DNA from: Parasegetibacter sp. NRK P23
GTDB taxonomy: Bacteria > Bacteroidota > Bacteroidia > Chitinophagales > Chitinophagaceae
Direction: 5' to 3'
Length of the DNA: 64,000 nucleotides
NCBI RefSeq assembly: GCF_023721715.1
Contig: NZ_JAMDLG010000001.1
Span: 2,643,784-2,707,783, forward strand
Under the pieces are notes generated by a model. The model was not told the origin of the DNA. It ran no database searches and saw only the letters and a program-made list of their open reading frames with translations. Below are positions 34,456-43,173 of this stretch, piece by piece (position 1 is the stretch's first letter; every line of letters begins with the position of its first letter). The position numbers and the translations under genes were made by a program.

Positions 34456-35472
34456 ATGAATCTACCTAAGCCAGAATATTCGATAATTTACAACCAGCGA
34501 GATATAAGCATGGATATTTCTGAACAGGTTTTAGGGATATCATATACTGATAAAGTTGCCGGGGAAAGTGATACTATTGAAATTTCTGTTGAAGATACTG
34601 ACGGGCGATGGCAGAATGATTGGTACCCTAAAAAGGGTGATACAATTCAGGCTTTCATAAGGGAGAATAACCGGCAACTGGATTGTGGCGTTTTTGAAAT
34701 TGACGAAACGGCTTTATCCTCTTCCACCGGAGGGGACATTTTCACCATTCGTGGACTTGCCGCTGGTATTAAGGCTCCGGTTAGAACAAAAAAATCATAT
34801 GCCCACCATAATAAAAGTCTCCGGGAAATAGCCAATACAATTGCGGCGGAATCTGGCCTGACATTGTTGGGAGTGGTGCCAGATATCACATTGGGGGTTT
34901 CAAACCAATACAGGGAAACTGCCGTTGGCTACTTAAACCGGATTGGATCGGAATACGGCTGCGTTTTCTCAATCCGGGGGGATAAGCTGGTTTTCACCCA
35001 TTACCTGGAAATTGAGAATTCAAACTCCGTACTTTCAATACCAAAATCTAAAAGCATAACGGTAAATCTTACAGACCAGACGAACAAAACATTTAAGGCC
35101 GCAAGGGTACGCCATAATAAACCAAACGATAAGGAGGTACAAGAATTTACCTCAACTGAACAAAATCCAACGGGAAGTTCAGATACGTTGGAAATAAGAG
35201 TAAAGGCTGAAAACAGGCAACAAGCAGAGGCGAAGGCAAAGTATGCCCTTTCAAAGAATAACACTAAAACGGTTTCGGGAGATGTTAACATGCCAGGAAA
35301 CATTCTTTTAGTAAGCGGTTCAAATTTTGAGTTAACTGGCTTCGGTTTCATGAGCGGCATTTTTCATATTATAGAATCTACCCATACAATTGACCGATCC
35401 GGCGCTTATACAACATCAGCAACAATTAAACGCGTTAAAACAATTGATTCCACAAAATTCAAATCCGTGTAA
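34456..35472 (+). CDS. Baseplate hub protein, gpD family
   Basis: A 338-residue protein with the phage late control gpD / VgrG-like fold (YSIIYNQRDISMDISEQVLGISYTDKVAGESDTIEISVEDTDGRWQNDWYPKKGDTI). It forms the trimeric hub to which the spike attaches. It overlaps the spike gene by 1 bp. Confidence 0.93.
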   Translation: MNLPKPEYSIIYNQRDISMDISEQVLGISYTDKVAGESDTIEISVEDTDGRWQNDWYPKKGDTIQAFIRENNRQLDCGVFEIDETALSSSTGGDIFTIRGLAAGIKAPVRTKKSYAHHNKSLREIANTIAAESGLTLLGVVPDITLGVSNQYRETAVGYLNRIGSEYGCVFSIRGDKLVFTHYLEIENSNSVLSIPKSKSITVNLTDQTNKTFKAARVRHNKPNDKEVQEFTSTEQNPTGSSDTLEIRVKAENRQQAEAKAKYALSKNNTKTVSGDVNMPGNILLVSGSNFELTGFGFMSGIFHIIESTHTIDRSGAYTTSATIKRVKTIDSTKFKSV

Positions 35473-36128
35473 TGAAAAACTTTAAAACAGGTATTATTTC
35501 CGAAGCAAAGCCAGGATTTGCAAAAGTCTATTTTGAGGAAGATGAAATTGTAACCACCTGGTGGCCGATAGTTGTAAAAACGAGCATGAAGGACTTTGAA
35601 AGTTGGCCGCTGAATGTAAAGGAGCATGTAGTGTGCCTCACGGATGAGCATTGCGAGGAGGGGGTTATTATTGGGTGTATTCACAGTAAACCAGAGCCTC
35701 CAGATCCGGGGGCCGGCGCAGGCAAATTCAGAAAGGTTTTCGAAGATGGAACCGTACTGGAATACGAAAAAGGGGCGCATAAATTAACCGCAGATGTTAA
35801 AGGTCCGGTTTCTATAAAATCAACGGCAAAAGCCGAGCTTGAAGCCGTTATTATAGAGTGTTCCGCCTCAGCATCTGTCAAGGTGGCTGCGCCTGTCATA
35901 AACCTTGACGGGAACGTATCCATTTCAGGAACGCTGGCGGTAGCTGGCGCACTTTCCGCAGCAGGAATAACTGCAACCGGCGGTTCAGCTATTTCCGCAA
36001 CCGGGAATATAGAAACCACCGGCGAATTAAAAGGCGGATCAGTTAAAGCGGGACTTATAGACTTGGCGACCCATAAACATCCAGGAGTACAAACAGGTTC
36101 GGGTCAAACGGGCGTTGCTATCCCATAG
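35472..36128 (+). CDS. Baseplate spike protein, gpV family
   Basis: A 218-residue spike. An N-terminal OB-like domain (FKTGIISEAKPGFAKVYFEEDEIVTTWWPIVV), a repetitive beta-helical needle (VSISGTLAVAGALSAAGITATGGSAISATGNIETTGELKGG), and a tip with THKHPGVQTG. The His-x-His motif at the tip is the iron-binding feature of P2 gpV and related spikes. It pierces the outer membrane on contraction. Confidence 0.92.
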   Translation: MKNFKTGIISEAKPGFAKVYFEEDEIVTTWWPIVVKTSMKDFESWPLNVKEHVVCLTDEHCEEGVIIGCIHSKPEPPDPGAGAGKFRKVFEDGTVLEYEKGAHKLTADVKGPVSIKSTAKAELEAVIIECSASASVKVAAPVINLDGNVSISGTLAVAGALSAAGITATGGSAISATGNIETTGELKGGSVKAGLIDLATHKHPGVQTGSGQTGVAIP

Positions 36129-36129
36129 A

Positions 36130-36176
36130 GTGCCTAAACATTGCCTAATTAATCCATTTCATATCCACGTTTTTTG
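36130..36176 (+). promoter_or_regulatory. Late promoter 2 with two tandem 11-bp repeats
   Basis: Units with the core (G/T)TGCCTA start at 36130 and 36141. A -7-like GTTTTTTG ends at 36176; from the start of the last unit to the end of this box is 36 bp, exactly as at 25339-25374. The shared bases also include AATC and ATTTCA between repeat and box. Confidence 0.55.
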
Positions 36177-36200
36177 TAGTTCAACAACGGAGATAATCCT

Positions 36201-37133
36201 TTGGCTACACTTTCACAGATACGATCATCTATTTGGAGTTTAAGCGCTACCGGTGGCGGTGGAATCGCTGAAGGTATTGCAGCAATCCGTCAGGCTATCG
36301 ATATCATTATAAGAACGACAAAAGGAACGGACCCATTACGCCCCCTTTTCGGAAGTAATGTTTATTTGTATGTTGACGCACCAGCAACCAATATCCCCCA
36401 GATCAAGGCGGCTATACTGGATGCGATACAAACATGGGAGCCCAGAGTGATTATTACCAGCCTTCAACACCGTCTTGAAGTTTCGCATCTTTTTATCGAT
36501 GTAGGATACAGATTAACAGATAGCACCATAGCAGATTTATTGACTGTTACAATTGGTGCTGGCGGGGTAAGCACTGGCGTTTCCCCAAGGCGTTTGATCT
36601 TGCAGGGTTTAATACCTGAAAATCCGTCTGGCTTTCAATACCTGGTTGATCTCACGTTGGATGGGGTGCCAATTCTTCCGTTAGTTCCGGAAAGTGGTTT
36701 CCCCTCAATAAATGAAATGTATTTGTGGATAAAAGAGAATTGGGGCAATTATGGCCAGTGGTACCAAACGGTGGAAAAAATTATTGGGTACATCACTCCA
36801 CCTTACAAAGGTGGATCACTTTCAATAAGCCTTCTGGAAATTATGAAATTCTATGGCGGTATTCCAGGGCTTCCTATAGAATTCAAATATTTAGTAACAA
36901 TTACTATTGATGGAACTGAATATGAAAGTGATGTGGATTTATTCAACCCGGAGGAAATCAGGCAATGGGCAGAGAATACACTTGGAGAGTTTGGCTCATG
37001 GAAATTAGAAAATATGCCCGGGAGTTTCAACGATGATTTTAATGAGGATTTCGAACTTTTCAGGCAAACGCTAGCCCTGTACACTACTGAGGCGGAGAAT
37101 GTAATTATCGCAATTTCAACCATAGAAATATAA
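36201..37133 (+). CDS. gp25/gpW-like baseplate wedge protein with duplicated C-terminal domain
   Basis: A 310-residue protein with a TTG start. Residues 1-130 match the gp25/gpW wedge family (IDIIIRTTKGTDPLRPLFGSNVYLYVDAP...AILDAIQTWEPRV). The usual family length is 110-140, so residues 135-310 are extra. They hold two related units of about 75 residues (FQYLVDLTLDGVPI...W..ENWGNYGQW and FKYLVTITIDGTEY...WAENTLGEFGSW). It overlaps the baseplate J gene by 1 bp. Confidence 0.82.
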   Translation: MATLSQIRSSIWSLSATGGGGIAEGIAAIRQAIDIIIRTTKGTDPLRPLFGSNVYLYVDAPATNIPQIKAAILDAIQTWEPRVIITSLQHRLEVSHLFIDVGYRLTDSTIADLLTVTIGAGGVSTGVSPRRLILQGLIPENPSGFQYLVDLTLDGVPILPLVPESGFPSINEMYLWIKENWGNYGQWYQTVEKIIGYITPPYKGGSLSISLLEIMKFYGGIPGLPIEFKYLVTITIDGTEYESDVDLFNPEEIRQWAENTLGEFGSWKLENMPGSFNDDFNEDFELFRQTLALYTTEAENVIIAISTIEI

Positions 37134-38242
37134 TGGCAGATCAGCTCCCATCAATTTTTGAGGAAGCCGTACAAAACAGGCTTACCAGAATACAGCAAAG
37201 GTTGGAAGTAAACCTCGGCCGGCCACTTGCTCCTGGAGATGTAGAAATGCTCATTGCAAATTCATTTGTATATGAAATGCAGCTTCAGGCAATTGCCGGG
37301 AACGAGGCTTTCAGGCAAAGCATGGTGAAATATTCCGTTGGCGCTTCTTTGGAAAACCTTGGGGAGCTTGTAGGTGTAAAGCGGCTTCCGTCAGCCGGTG
37401 CGGAAACTACAATTCAATTCACCTTAACAGACGGACATTTACCCATACAAATACCACAAGGAACGAGAGTTCAAAGCGAGGATGGCGTTGTAGTTTTTAC
37501 AACCAATAATGCGGTGGATGTGCCAATCGGAATAAACACGGTTGTGGTTACCGCCCTATGCCAAACCGCAGGCGTAATTGGAAATGGGTATGAGCCGGGA
37601 AAGGTTTCGATTATTCTGGATCCTGTGGCTTTTGTTTCCACGGCGCAGAACACTACGGTCACTTCAGGAGGCAACAACTCTGAAAGTGATGATCAATTAA
37701 GAGAACGTATCAAATTGGCACCATCCAGTTTTAGCGTTGCAGGACCGCGTGGGGCGTATGAGTTTTTCGCAAAATCTGCTCATCCTTCAATTGTTGATGT
37801 TGCGGTGATCACTACACAGCCGGGTGAGGTAACAATTTATCCCCTTTGTGATGGAGGGGTTCTTCCCTCCACTGAAATCCTGGCTTCAATTTTATCAATT
37901 TGTGATGATGAAAAGGTGAGACCCCAAAACGATACTGTTTTGGTGGATGAGCCAATCGTTGTGGAATACGAAATTGAAGTTCAACTCACAACCTACACCG
38001 GCGCGATAAATTCGGAGGTGGAATCAATCGTAAACCAAAACCTTGAAACGTTCCGGCAGGAACGAAATAACCGGCTCGGAATGGATGTTGTGCGTAATCA
38101 AATCAATGGATTGTGCATGATCAAAGACAAGGTATATAACGCAACGATCGTTTCACCTGCTTCGGATATTGTGGCAGATGAAAAAACGTATCCGAAATGT
38201 ACCGGCATTTCTGTAACCATAACCGGAAGTAACGATGGCTAA
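37133..38242 (+). CDS. Baseplate assembly protein J
   Basis: A 369-residue baseplate J-like protein. Conserved parts include LENLGELVGVKRLPSAGAETTIQFTL, VPIGINTVVVTALCQTAGVIGNGYEPG, SESDDQLRERIKLAPSSFSVAGPRGAYEFFAKSA and a C-terminal region that binds the neighbouring wedge proteins. It overlaps gpI by 8 bp. Confidence 0.95.
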   Translation: MADQLPSIFEEAVQNRLTRIQQRLEVNLGRPLAPGDVEMLIANSFVYEMQLQAIAGNEAFRQSMVKYSVGASLENLGELVGVKRLPSAGAETTIQFTLTDGHLPIQIPQGTRVQSEDGVVVFTTNNAVDVPIGINTVVVTALCQTAGVIGNGYEPGKVSIILDPVAFVSTAQNTTVTSGGNNSESDDQLRERIKLAPSSFSVAGPRGAYEFFAKSAHPSIVDVAVITTQPGEVTIYPLCDGGVLPSTEILASILSICDDEKVRPQNDTVLVDEPIVVEYEIEVQLTTYTGAINSEVESIVNQNLETFRQERNNRLGMDVVRNQINGLCMIKDKVYNATIVSPASDIVADEKTYPKCTGISVTITGSNDG

Positions 38243-38879
38243 TGAAGTCCTGGCAGATAGCATTTCTCATCAACCCGAATTTCAAGGGTGGTACCGAACA
38301 ATAAAAGACACGGTAGCCGATCTTGATTTGGGCAGGTTGTTGGTATATATAATCGATACGGTTGATAGCAGTGCGATCCCCGCCCTTGCCGAGCAATTTA
38401 ATGTGTTGGGGTACAAAGGGATGAAGCTGGCCCAGAATGAGCAGGAACAGAGGGAAATCATAAAGAGGTCCATTGAGTTGCACAGATACAAGGGAACAGA
38501 ATGGGCGATTAAGGAGGCATTAAAAAGTATTGGCTTTGACGATGTACAGTTAATCAAAACCGGGTTCGATCATTGGGCAAAATTCGGTTTGGAAATAACA
38601 AATAGCACCAGGGCGATTTCAGATAATGCTTTCACAGACATTACCCAAATGGTGAAGGAATATAAAAGGGCCGTATGTGTGTTAGATAGTATTTCATTGA
38701 CGATTTCGGTAGAGGATGTGATCGATATCAGCGAGGATGAAGCAATAGCGAACCCGGCCATTGTCCTGGAGGATTTGATTGAGATGAGTGGTACCCTCAG
38801 ATATGACGGAGAAGGTATGTATGACGGAGACTATGACCACAGCGGCGATAGCGATGTGGTGATTATTGAAGAAGCATAA
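38235..38879 (+). CDS. Phage tail protein I
   Basis: A 214-residue gpI-like wedge protein. The block VDSSAIPALAEQFNVLGYKGMKLAQNEQEQREIIKRSIELHRYKGTEWAIKEALKSIGFDDV is the family signature. It completes the baseplate wedge with gp25 and J. Fibre genes follow. Confidence 0.93.
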   Translation: MANEVLADSISHQPEFQGWYRTIKDTVADLDLGRLLVYIIDTVDSSAIPALAEQFNVLGYKGMKLAQNEQEQREIIKRSIELHRYKGTEWAIKEALKSIGFDDVQLIKTGFDHWAKFGLEITNSTRAISDNAFTDITQMVKEYKRAVCVLDSISLTISVEDVIDISEDEAIANPAIVLEDLIEMSGTLRYDGEGMYDGDYDHSGDSDVVIIEEA

Positions 38880-38888
38880 AATTTTATC

Positions 38889-39230
38889 ATGGTACTTGAA
38901 AATGGTTTACTGAACGCGAAAAGGTTACTTGCCGGAAATGCTTCTGGCCAGGAGTACACAAAAATTGTTGTAGGTACAAGTAATACTCCTGTTTCAGGAG
39001 CCGATACCACAATAACAGGCGCTTTTGAAAAGGATATTACAACCGTGGACTACCTCGATGGGTTTGTTCAATTCAACACACTATTACTGGCCGGAGATCC
39101 TGCAATGGTTATCCGTGAAATCGGGCTGAAAAACGCCGATGGTGTCTTGTGCCACAGAAAGGTCATTCCGGACGTAAACAAGGTTGCCGGAGTGAACTAT
39201 AACATAAGCTATAAAATTAAAGTCCAATGA
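38889..39230 (+). CDS. Tail fibre N-terminal-like protein
   Basis: A 113-residue protein (LENGLLNAKRLLAGNASGQEYTKIVVGTSNTPVSGADTTITGAF...VIREIGLKNADGVLCHRKV). This resembles the attachment region of P2 gpH-type fibres, here as a separate gene. It overlaps the collar gene by 4 bp, so the two probably act together. Confidence 0.65.
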   Translation: MVLENGLLNAKRLLAGNASGQEYTKIVVGTSNTPVSGADTTITGAFEKDITTVDYLDGFVQFNTLLLAGDPAMVIREIGLKNADGVLCHRKVIPDVNKVAGVNYNISYKIKVQ

Positions 39231-40228
39231 TACCATACGACGATCTGGATGAATTTACCGAATCGGATATTTACGATACGAGTGATTTGGTACTTGGCGG
39301 TGAAACTGGAGTGAGTAATACCCCATTAAAGGCACTTTTCAACAGAACAGAATACTTGCGCAGGCGAATGGGTGGTATTGAAGACGTTAAACAAATAACT
39401 GGCTCATACACTCACGATGTTGCTGATTTCGGAAAGGCGTTCGTTTTTAGTTTGATGGACAACGCCACATTTACGCTTCCGGATGTAGCATTGCTGAGGC
39501 CCGGAATGCTCGTCCCCATCATTACAACCTATACGGCGATTAAAGCCCTTACGGTCCAAGGGGCTGGTCAGGTAATTAATGATGGCGCGGGAAATGTGTC
39601 TCAAATGTATATGCACGGTTCAGAGCGCCTAGTATTGATGGCCGCGGTAGATCACTGGGAAGTTTACTCAGCCCATGGAAATTTCCACAACGCGGGTGAA
39701 ATATTCGGAGGCATGAAGGTAATGCGCAATACTGCAGTCCTTAACGGCAGTTTGTTCAATCGTGCTGATATGCCAAGGCTCCGGGATTTTGGATTATCCT
39801 TAGGAACCTCGATAGTTTCAGATACCACATGGCTCAGCGACCCGGGTGGGCAACCAGTTTACCGTGGCTGCTTTTCATCAGGCAATGGCTCAACAACCAT
39901 GCGTCTGCCAGATCAAAGGGGATTATTTGACCGATACCTTGATCTTGGGCGTGGAATAGACTTTTCGCGGCTGCACGACGCTGCCGGCGGCTTCGCCCTT
40001 GACGAATTCCGCCAGCACAACCATACCCCTACAAATGATGGCAATGGCACAAACTATGGACTGTTGGGTAGGTCTATTCCAGGTGCAAAGAAAACCCCAG
40101 ATGGACACGATACAACCGGGGGCGGCACGGAGCCTAATGTTGCTGATGCTCCTAAACAAATGATCAACGCCGGAGGAAGTGAAACCAGACCGAAAAACGT
40201 AGGAAAATATCCATTAATAAGATTTTGA
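39227..40228 (+). CDS. Tail collar/fibre protein
   Basis: A 333-residue protein with a phage tail-collar region toward the C-terminus (GCFSSGNGSTTMRLPDQRGLFDRYLDLGRGIDFSR...DEFRQHNHTPTND...GGSETRPKNVGKYPLIRF). DEFRQHNH and ETRPKN are hallmarks of tail-collar domain fibres. It probably binds the host surface and so sets host range. Confidence 0.85.
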   Translation: MIPYDDLDEFTESDIYDTSDLVLGGETGVSNTPLKALFNRTEYLRRRMGGIEDVKQITGSYTHDVADFGKAFVFSLMDNATFTLPDVALLRPGMLVPIITTYTAIKALTVQGAGQVINDGAGNVSQMYMHGSERLVLMAAVDHWEVYSAHGNFHNAGEIFGGMKVMRNTAVLNGSLFNRADMPRLRDFGLSLGTSIVSDTTWLSDPGGQPVYRGCFSSGNGSTTMRLPDQRGLFDRYLDLGRGIDFSRLHDAAGGFALDEFRQHNHTPTNDGNGTNYGLLGRSIPGAKKTPDGHDTTGGGTEPNVADAPKQMINAGGSETRPKNVGKYPLIRF

Positions 40229-40229
40229 T

Positions 40230-40691
40230 ATGGCACTCGAAGATACCATTACAGAACTCAGAAACTTTGTCAACGCCAACGTTGTACAAAATGGCACCCG
40301 GAACATCAGTGGCCAACAGATGAACATAATTCTAAACTCAATTCTGAACATCATCCTTACTCTACCTGGCGGTGGCAGTTCCGGGTATGAATTTAAGGCC
40401 GGGTATATGTTCGATATCAATTCAGAAGGAATAACAGTAACCGGTGACAATGTGCAATCAGACGATTGGATCGGATGGGATATTGTGCTTTTCTTTATCG
40501 GGTATGGCCCATTAAACAACGGCCCAGGTTTAACAGATGACCTTATAGCATCTTTTTCTTACGAAAAAGAAACTGGGATAATAACATTCCCACCAGAAAG
40601 CCCAATATTAGGACAATTTAAGTTTGAAAATCAACCATTCTACATTCAATTCAACCCGAAGATGATAACCACTATGATCCCACCGCTGTAA
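40230..40691 (+). CDS. Hypothetical protein after tail collar
   Basis: A 153-residue protein with a short helical N-terminus (LEDTITELRNFVNANVVQNGTRNISGQQMNIILNSILNII) and a beta-rich remainder. It starts 1 bp after the collar gene's stop. It may be a fibre partner or a fibre assembly protein; no family was recognised. Confidence 0.6.
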   Translation: MALEDTITELRNFVNANVVQNGTRNISGQQMNIILNSILNIILTLPGGGSSGYEFKAGYMFDINSEGITVTGDNVQSDDWIGWDIVLFFIGYGPLNNGPGLTDDLIASFSYEKETGIITFPPESPILGQFKFENQPFYIQFNPKMITTMIPPL

Positions 40692-40740
40692 AACCAGCTT
40701 CAAATATTGGCATTCACTCAACCAACAACAACCAATCACC

Positions 40741-41895
40741 ATGGAACTAACGCCAATAGAAAAGGAAAGGAACGCGATAATTGAAAGATGGTACAAGAGC
40801 CCAACTTTTGACAGGATTGTGAAGTCGCTAAAGTCCAGGTCTAAACTCATAAGAGACACACAAACATTCGATGATGCGAAAAACGAAATTTTTCTTCGGC
40901 TGCTAAATGCAAGCATCGATAAGCTTCGCGAAATGGATGCTTCTGACTTCTGGAAGGGGTATCTGAATAACAGCATGTTGTCCATGTCAAAAGAAGGATC
41001 ATTAATTTTGCGAAAAGTGATCGGAAAAGAAGCCAGATCATTAGAATGGATCGATGAGATTCATGGTGATGCCTTCATTGATATTGAAGACCTGAATACT
41101 GATGATAAAGAAGAATTGCTAAACATCTGCAAGGACGAAATTTCAAAGCTATCTTATCTTGAAAGGGAGTGCATAATGGCCCAGTCCGTTGCTATTGAGG
41201 AAGGTGGGACACTTCAGTGCCTGCGTAACAACGGTATAAGAATAACAATTCCGGAGCTGAGATCAATACTGGGAAAAGCGAGAGAAGAACTCCAAAGCAG
41301 CCTTTTGGCCAGAAGGGTAATAATCAAAAAGATTCCCTACGTCAGGAAAATGCAGAAACAAAAGCTCCATCATGAAACCATGTTATCCCCGAGTGTAGTT
41401 GCAAGGCATTTATATGAAATTTCAACGCTTTTTGAGGCTCCTTTACAACAGGCATGGTCCTTTCCAAAAAAATGTCTGCACGTAATTGTGAACAACGACT
41501 TCTGTTGTTCAATTCGAGGTATAGAAGAAATTTTACTTTACAAGTATGATAGTTTTACTCCTCACTCAATTGGTGCGCACCTCGGGAAAAAAATCGCTTC
41601 TGGTATAATTACAACAAGGGTTTCCAGCGAAAGGAATAGTATTGAATACTGCTTGACCGAAAATGCGAAAAAGGCAATCAAATTGTTAGAAAGGCATAAA
41701 TCCCGCGACTGGTACAAGCCAGGGCTATTTTGGATTATATTTCTTCAAATCAGGAATGAAAACAAGTCTTCTGATGAGGTCGCAGAAAGACTAAGAATGC
41801 CTCATTTTATCGTTGAAGAATATTATGATCAGGCATGTGTTATAATTCAGGCTCTGATCAGTGATAAACACGCAGCCAGAAGATGGCAGCCATAA
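40741..41895 (+). CDS. Sigma-like plus winged-helix protein, candidate phage transcription factor
   Basis: A 384-residue protein. Residues 1-90 look like a sigma region 2 with a DAKNEIFLRLLNASI helix. Residues 130-190 look like sigma region 4 (ISKLSYLERECIMAQSVAIEEGG...TIPELRSILGKAREELQSSLL). A second half (about 215-330) looks like a winged helix (SFTPHSIGAHLGKKIASGIITTRVSSERNSIEYCLTENAKKAIKLL). It lies at the end of the late tail unit. A role at the phage late promoters is inference. Confidence 0.55.
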   Translation: MELTPIEKERNAIIERWYKSPTFDRIVKSLKSRSKLIRDTQTFDDAKNEIFLRLLNASIDKLREMDASDFWKGYLNNSMLSMSKEGSLILRKVIGKEARSLEWIDEIHGDAFIDIEDLNTDDKEELLNICKDEISKLSYLERECIMAQSVAIEEGGTLQCLRNNGIRITIPELRSILGKAREELQSSLLARRVIIKKIPYVRKMQKQKLHHETMLSPSVVARHLYEISTLFEAPLQQAWSFPKKCLHVIVNNDFCCSIRGIEEILLYKYDSFTPHSIGAHLGKKIASGIITTRVSSERNSIEYCLTENAKKAIKLLERHKSRDWYKPGLFWIIFLQIRNENKSSDEVAERLRMPHFIVEEYYDQACVIIQALISDKHAARRWQP

Positions 41896-41899
41896 ACTC

Positions 41900-42208
41900 C
41901 TATCTTCTTTTTATCGCTTGATTTTTAATAGATTCATTCAATTCGCTTTCATAAAAGTAGTATTTACCTCCCTTTTTATAACCCGGAATCCTGCCGTCTG
42001 CAACCATCCTTCTTACCGTTGCTACTGCTAGTCCACCCAACACTTTAGCTGCTTGCTTATCACTTATTGGATATTCCTGGCCAGATGTATTTGAGCCATT
42101 AAGCAGAATTTGCAACATAGAATGAATCTCTTGGATCAATTTTCTTTGCCGCATTAACTCGGCAGGAATCTCTTCAAATGTCAGCTTCTGCTCCATCTTA
42201 AAAGACAT
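41900..42208 (-). CDS. Excisionase-like HTH_17 DNA-binding protein
   Basis: A 102-residue protein with an N-terminal coiled coil and a C-terminal MerR/excisionase-type HTH (ISDKQAAKVLGGLAVATVRRMVADGRIPGYKKGGKYYFYESELNESI). Such proteins accompany Bacteroidota integrases as directionality factors. It is the last gene of a minus-strand cluster and is 1 bp from the next one upstream. Confidence 0.75.
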   Translation of the reverse strand: MSFKMEQKLTFEEIPAELMRQRKLIQEIHSMLQILLNGSNTSGQEYPISDKQAAKVLGGLAVATVRRMVADGRIPGYKKGGKYYFYESELNESIKNQAIKRR

Positions 42209-42209
42209 T

Positions 42210-42464
42210 TTAATGAAACGGTATTAAAAAAGATTCTTTTGAATCTTTTGCGTCCTTACAGCATCGGCAATAATTGACAATAAAGTAAGGATGTAAACTA
42301 TCAATATTATAGAGCATGTGTCCGGCCTTCACATCGCATTCAATTATACCTGCGTTTCTCGCCTGTCTTAGTTTTTCACCACTCCATCCAGTAACCATGG
42401 TAACGAATGAAACAGGAACCCAAGACGCTTTTTTGGTGTGTCGGTAGTATGGATCGTGGCGCAT
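42210..42464 (-). CDS. Small HTH-like protein
   Basis: An 84-residue protein with a winged-helix-like segment (VPVSFVTMVTGWSGEKLRQARNAGIIECDVKAGHMLYNIDSLHPYFI) and a Cys pair (CRCCKD). The layout resembles excisionase-type HTH proteins. Encoded directly before the HTH_17 gene. Confidence 0.55.
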   Translation of the reverse strand: MRHDPYYRHTKKASWVPVSFVTMVTGWSGEKLRQARNAGIIECDVKAGHMLYNIDSLHPYFIVNYCRCCKDAKDSKESFLIPFH

Positions 42465-42518
42465 AGCATTTAAACGATAAGTTATTAGTACCCGTTGGAA
42501 TTACGACAATCTTGTTCG

Positions 42519-42767
42519 TTAACTTTGAGCATTTTCGATTTTCAATTCAATAGTTCGTTCCAAACCAGACAATGACCTTTCGACTTCATTAATAGCTGAA
42601 GAAAACTTGTTTGAATCTTTTATTTCCCAAATTTCTTGCAGCAAATCCTGAACTTGAAATCTGATTCTTTTAAGAACTTCAATATCATTTTCAACAAGAA
42701 CTTTGCTTCGTAATTCTGTATGCTTACGATCAAACTCTCGTAATCTGAATTCAGTACTTTCGTCCAT
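42519..42767 (-). CDS. Small coiled-coil protein
   Basis: An 82-residue charged helical protein (RLREFDRKHTELRSKVLVENDIEVLKRIRFQVQDLLQEIWEI). Probably coiled-coil throughout. No family recognised. Confidence 0.5.
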   Translation of the reverse strand: MDESTEFRLREFDRKHTELRSKVLVENDIEVLKRIRFQVQDLLQEIWEIKDSNKFSSAINEVERSLSGLERTIELKIENAQS

Positions 42768-42804
42768 AGTAAGATTTTATATTAACCGTATTTATCCCTA
42801 TCGA

Positions 42805-42999
42805 CTAATTATTTACACCATCAATTTTATCTTCGCTCACACCCAATTGCTTGGCCATAAGTTCTGTGAGCATCGCTGTCTTTTCGGTATTGCGTTGAAT
42901 ACTCCTGCTTCTACTCGCGGAAGAAATTATTAAGTACAAAATCACGATGCTACCAATAGCTGAAGCAAGAATAAAGAGGAGTTCTTGGATTTCTTTCAT
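42805..42999 (-). CDS. Small single-pass membrane protein
   Basis: A 64-residue protein with one N-terminal membrane segment (LLFILASAIGSIVILYLIISSA) followed by a basic stretch (SRSRSIQR) and a polar tail. It could be a holin-like, spanin-like or exclusion protein; nothing favours one strongly. First gene of the minus-strand cluster. Confidence 0.5.
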   Translation of the reverse strand: MKEIQELLFILASAIGSIVILYLIISSASRSRSIQRNTEKTAMLTELMAKQLGVSEDKIDGVNN

Positions 43000-43173
43000 G
43001 TCTAAGGTTTAAATGTTGATTTAGGAGTTTGGTAATATCAATATACAATTTTATATAATACAAATAAACTCTCAATCAGCGTCACTGATCCGGAACATTA
43101 AATCTACGGTGTGGTAAATACCAACACCATATTGCTAATTTTTTTAGTATTTTAGCAGGCCAATCTGTATAAA
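43000..43173. promoter_or_regulatory. Divergent intergenic region with dyad
   Basis: The 174-bp gap between the minus-strand cluster and the SRAP cassette. It holds a 21-bp dyad at 43108-43128 (arms GGTGT/ACACC and GGTA/TACC, one bulged A) and a T-rich stretch bounded by TGCTAA and TTAGCA at 43134-43156. A likely operator and promoter for the SRAP cassette. Confidence 0.45.

Noticed and set aside
28901-38879. A phage-tail-like bacteriocin or contractile injection system instead of a phage
   Set aside because: Terminase, portal, gpW and capsid genes are intact and in line with the tail genes.
43081-43173. A LexA (SOS) box before the SRAP cassette
   Set aside because: The dyad does not match a known LexA box and no reliable Bacteroidota consensus is available to me; kept only as a general operator candidate.
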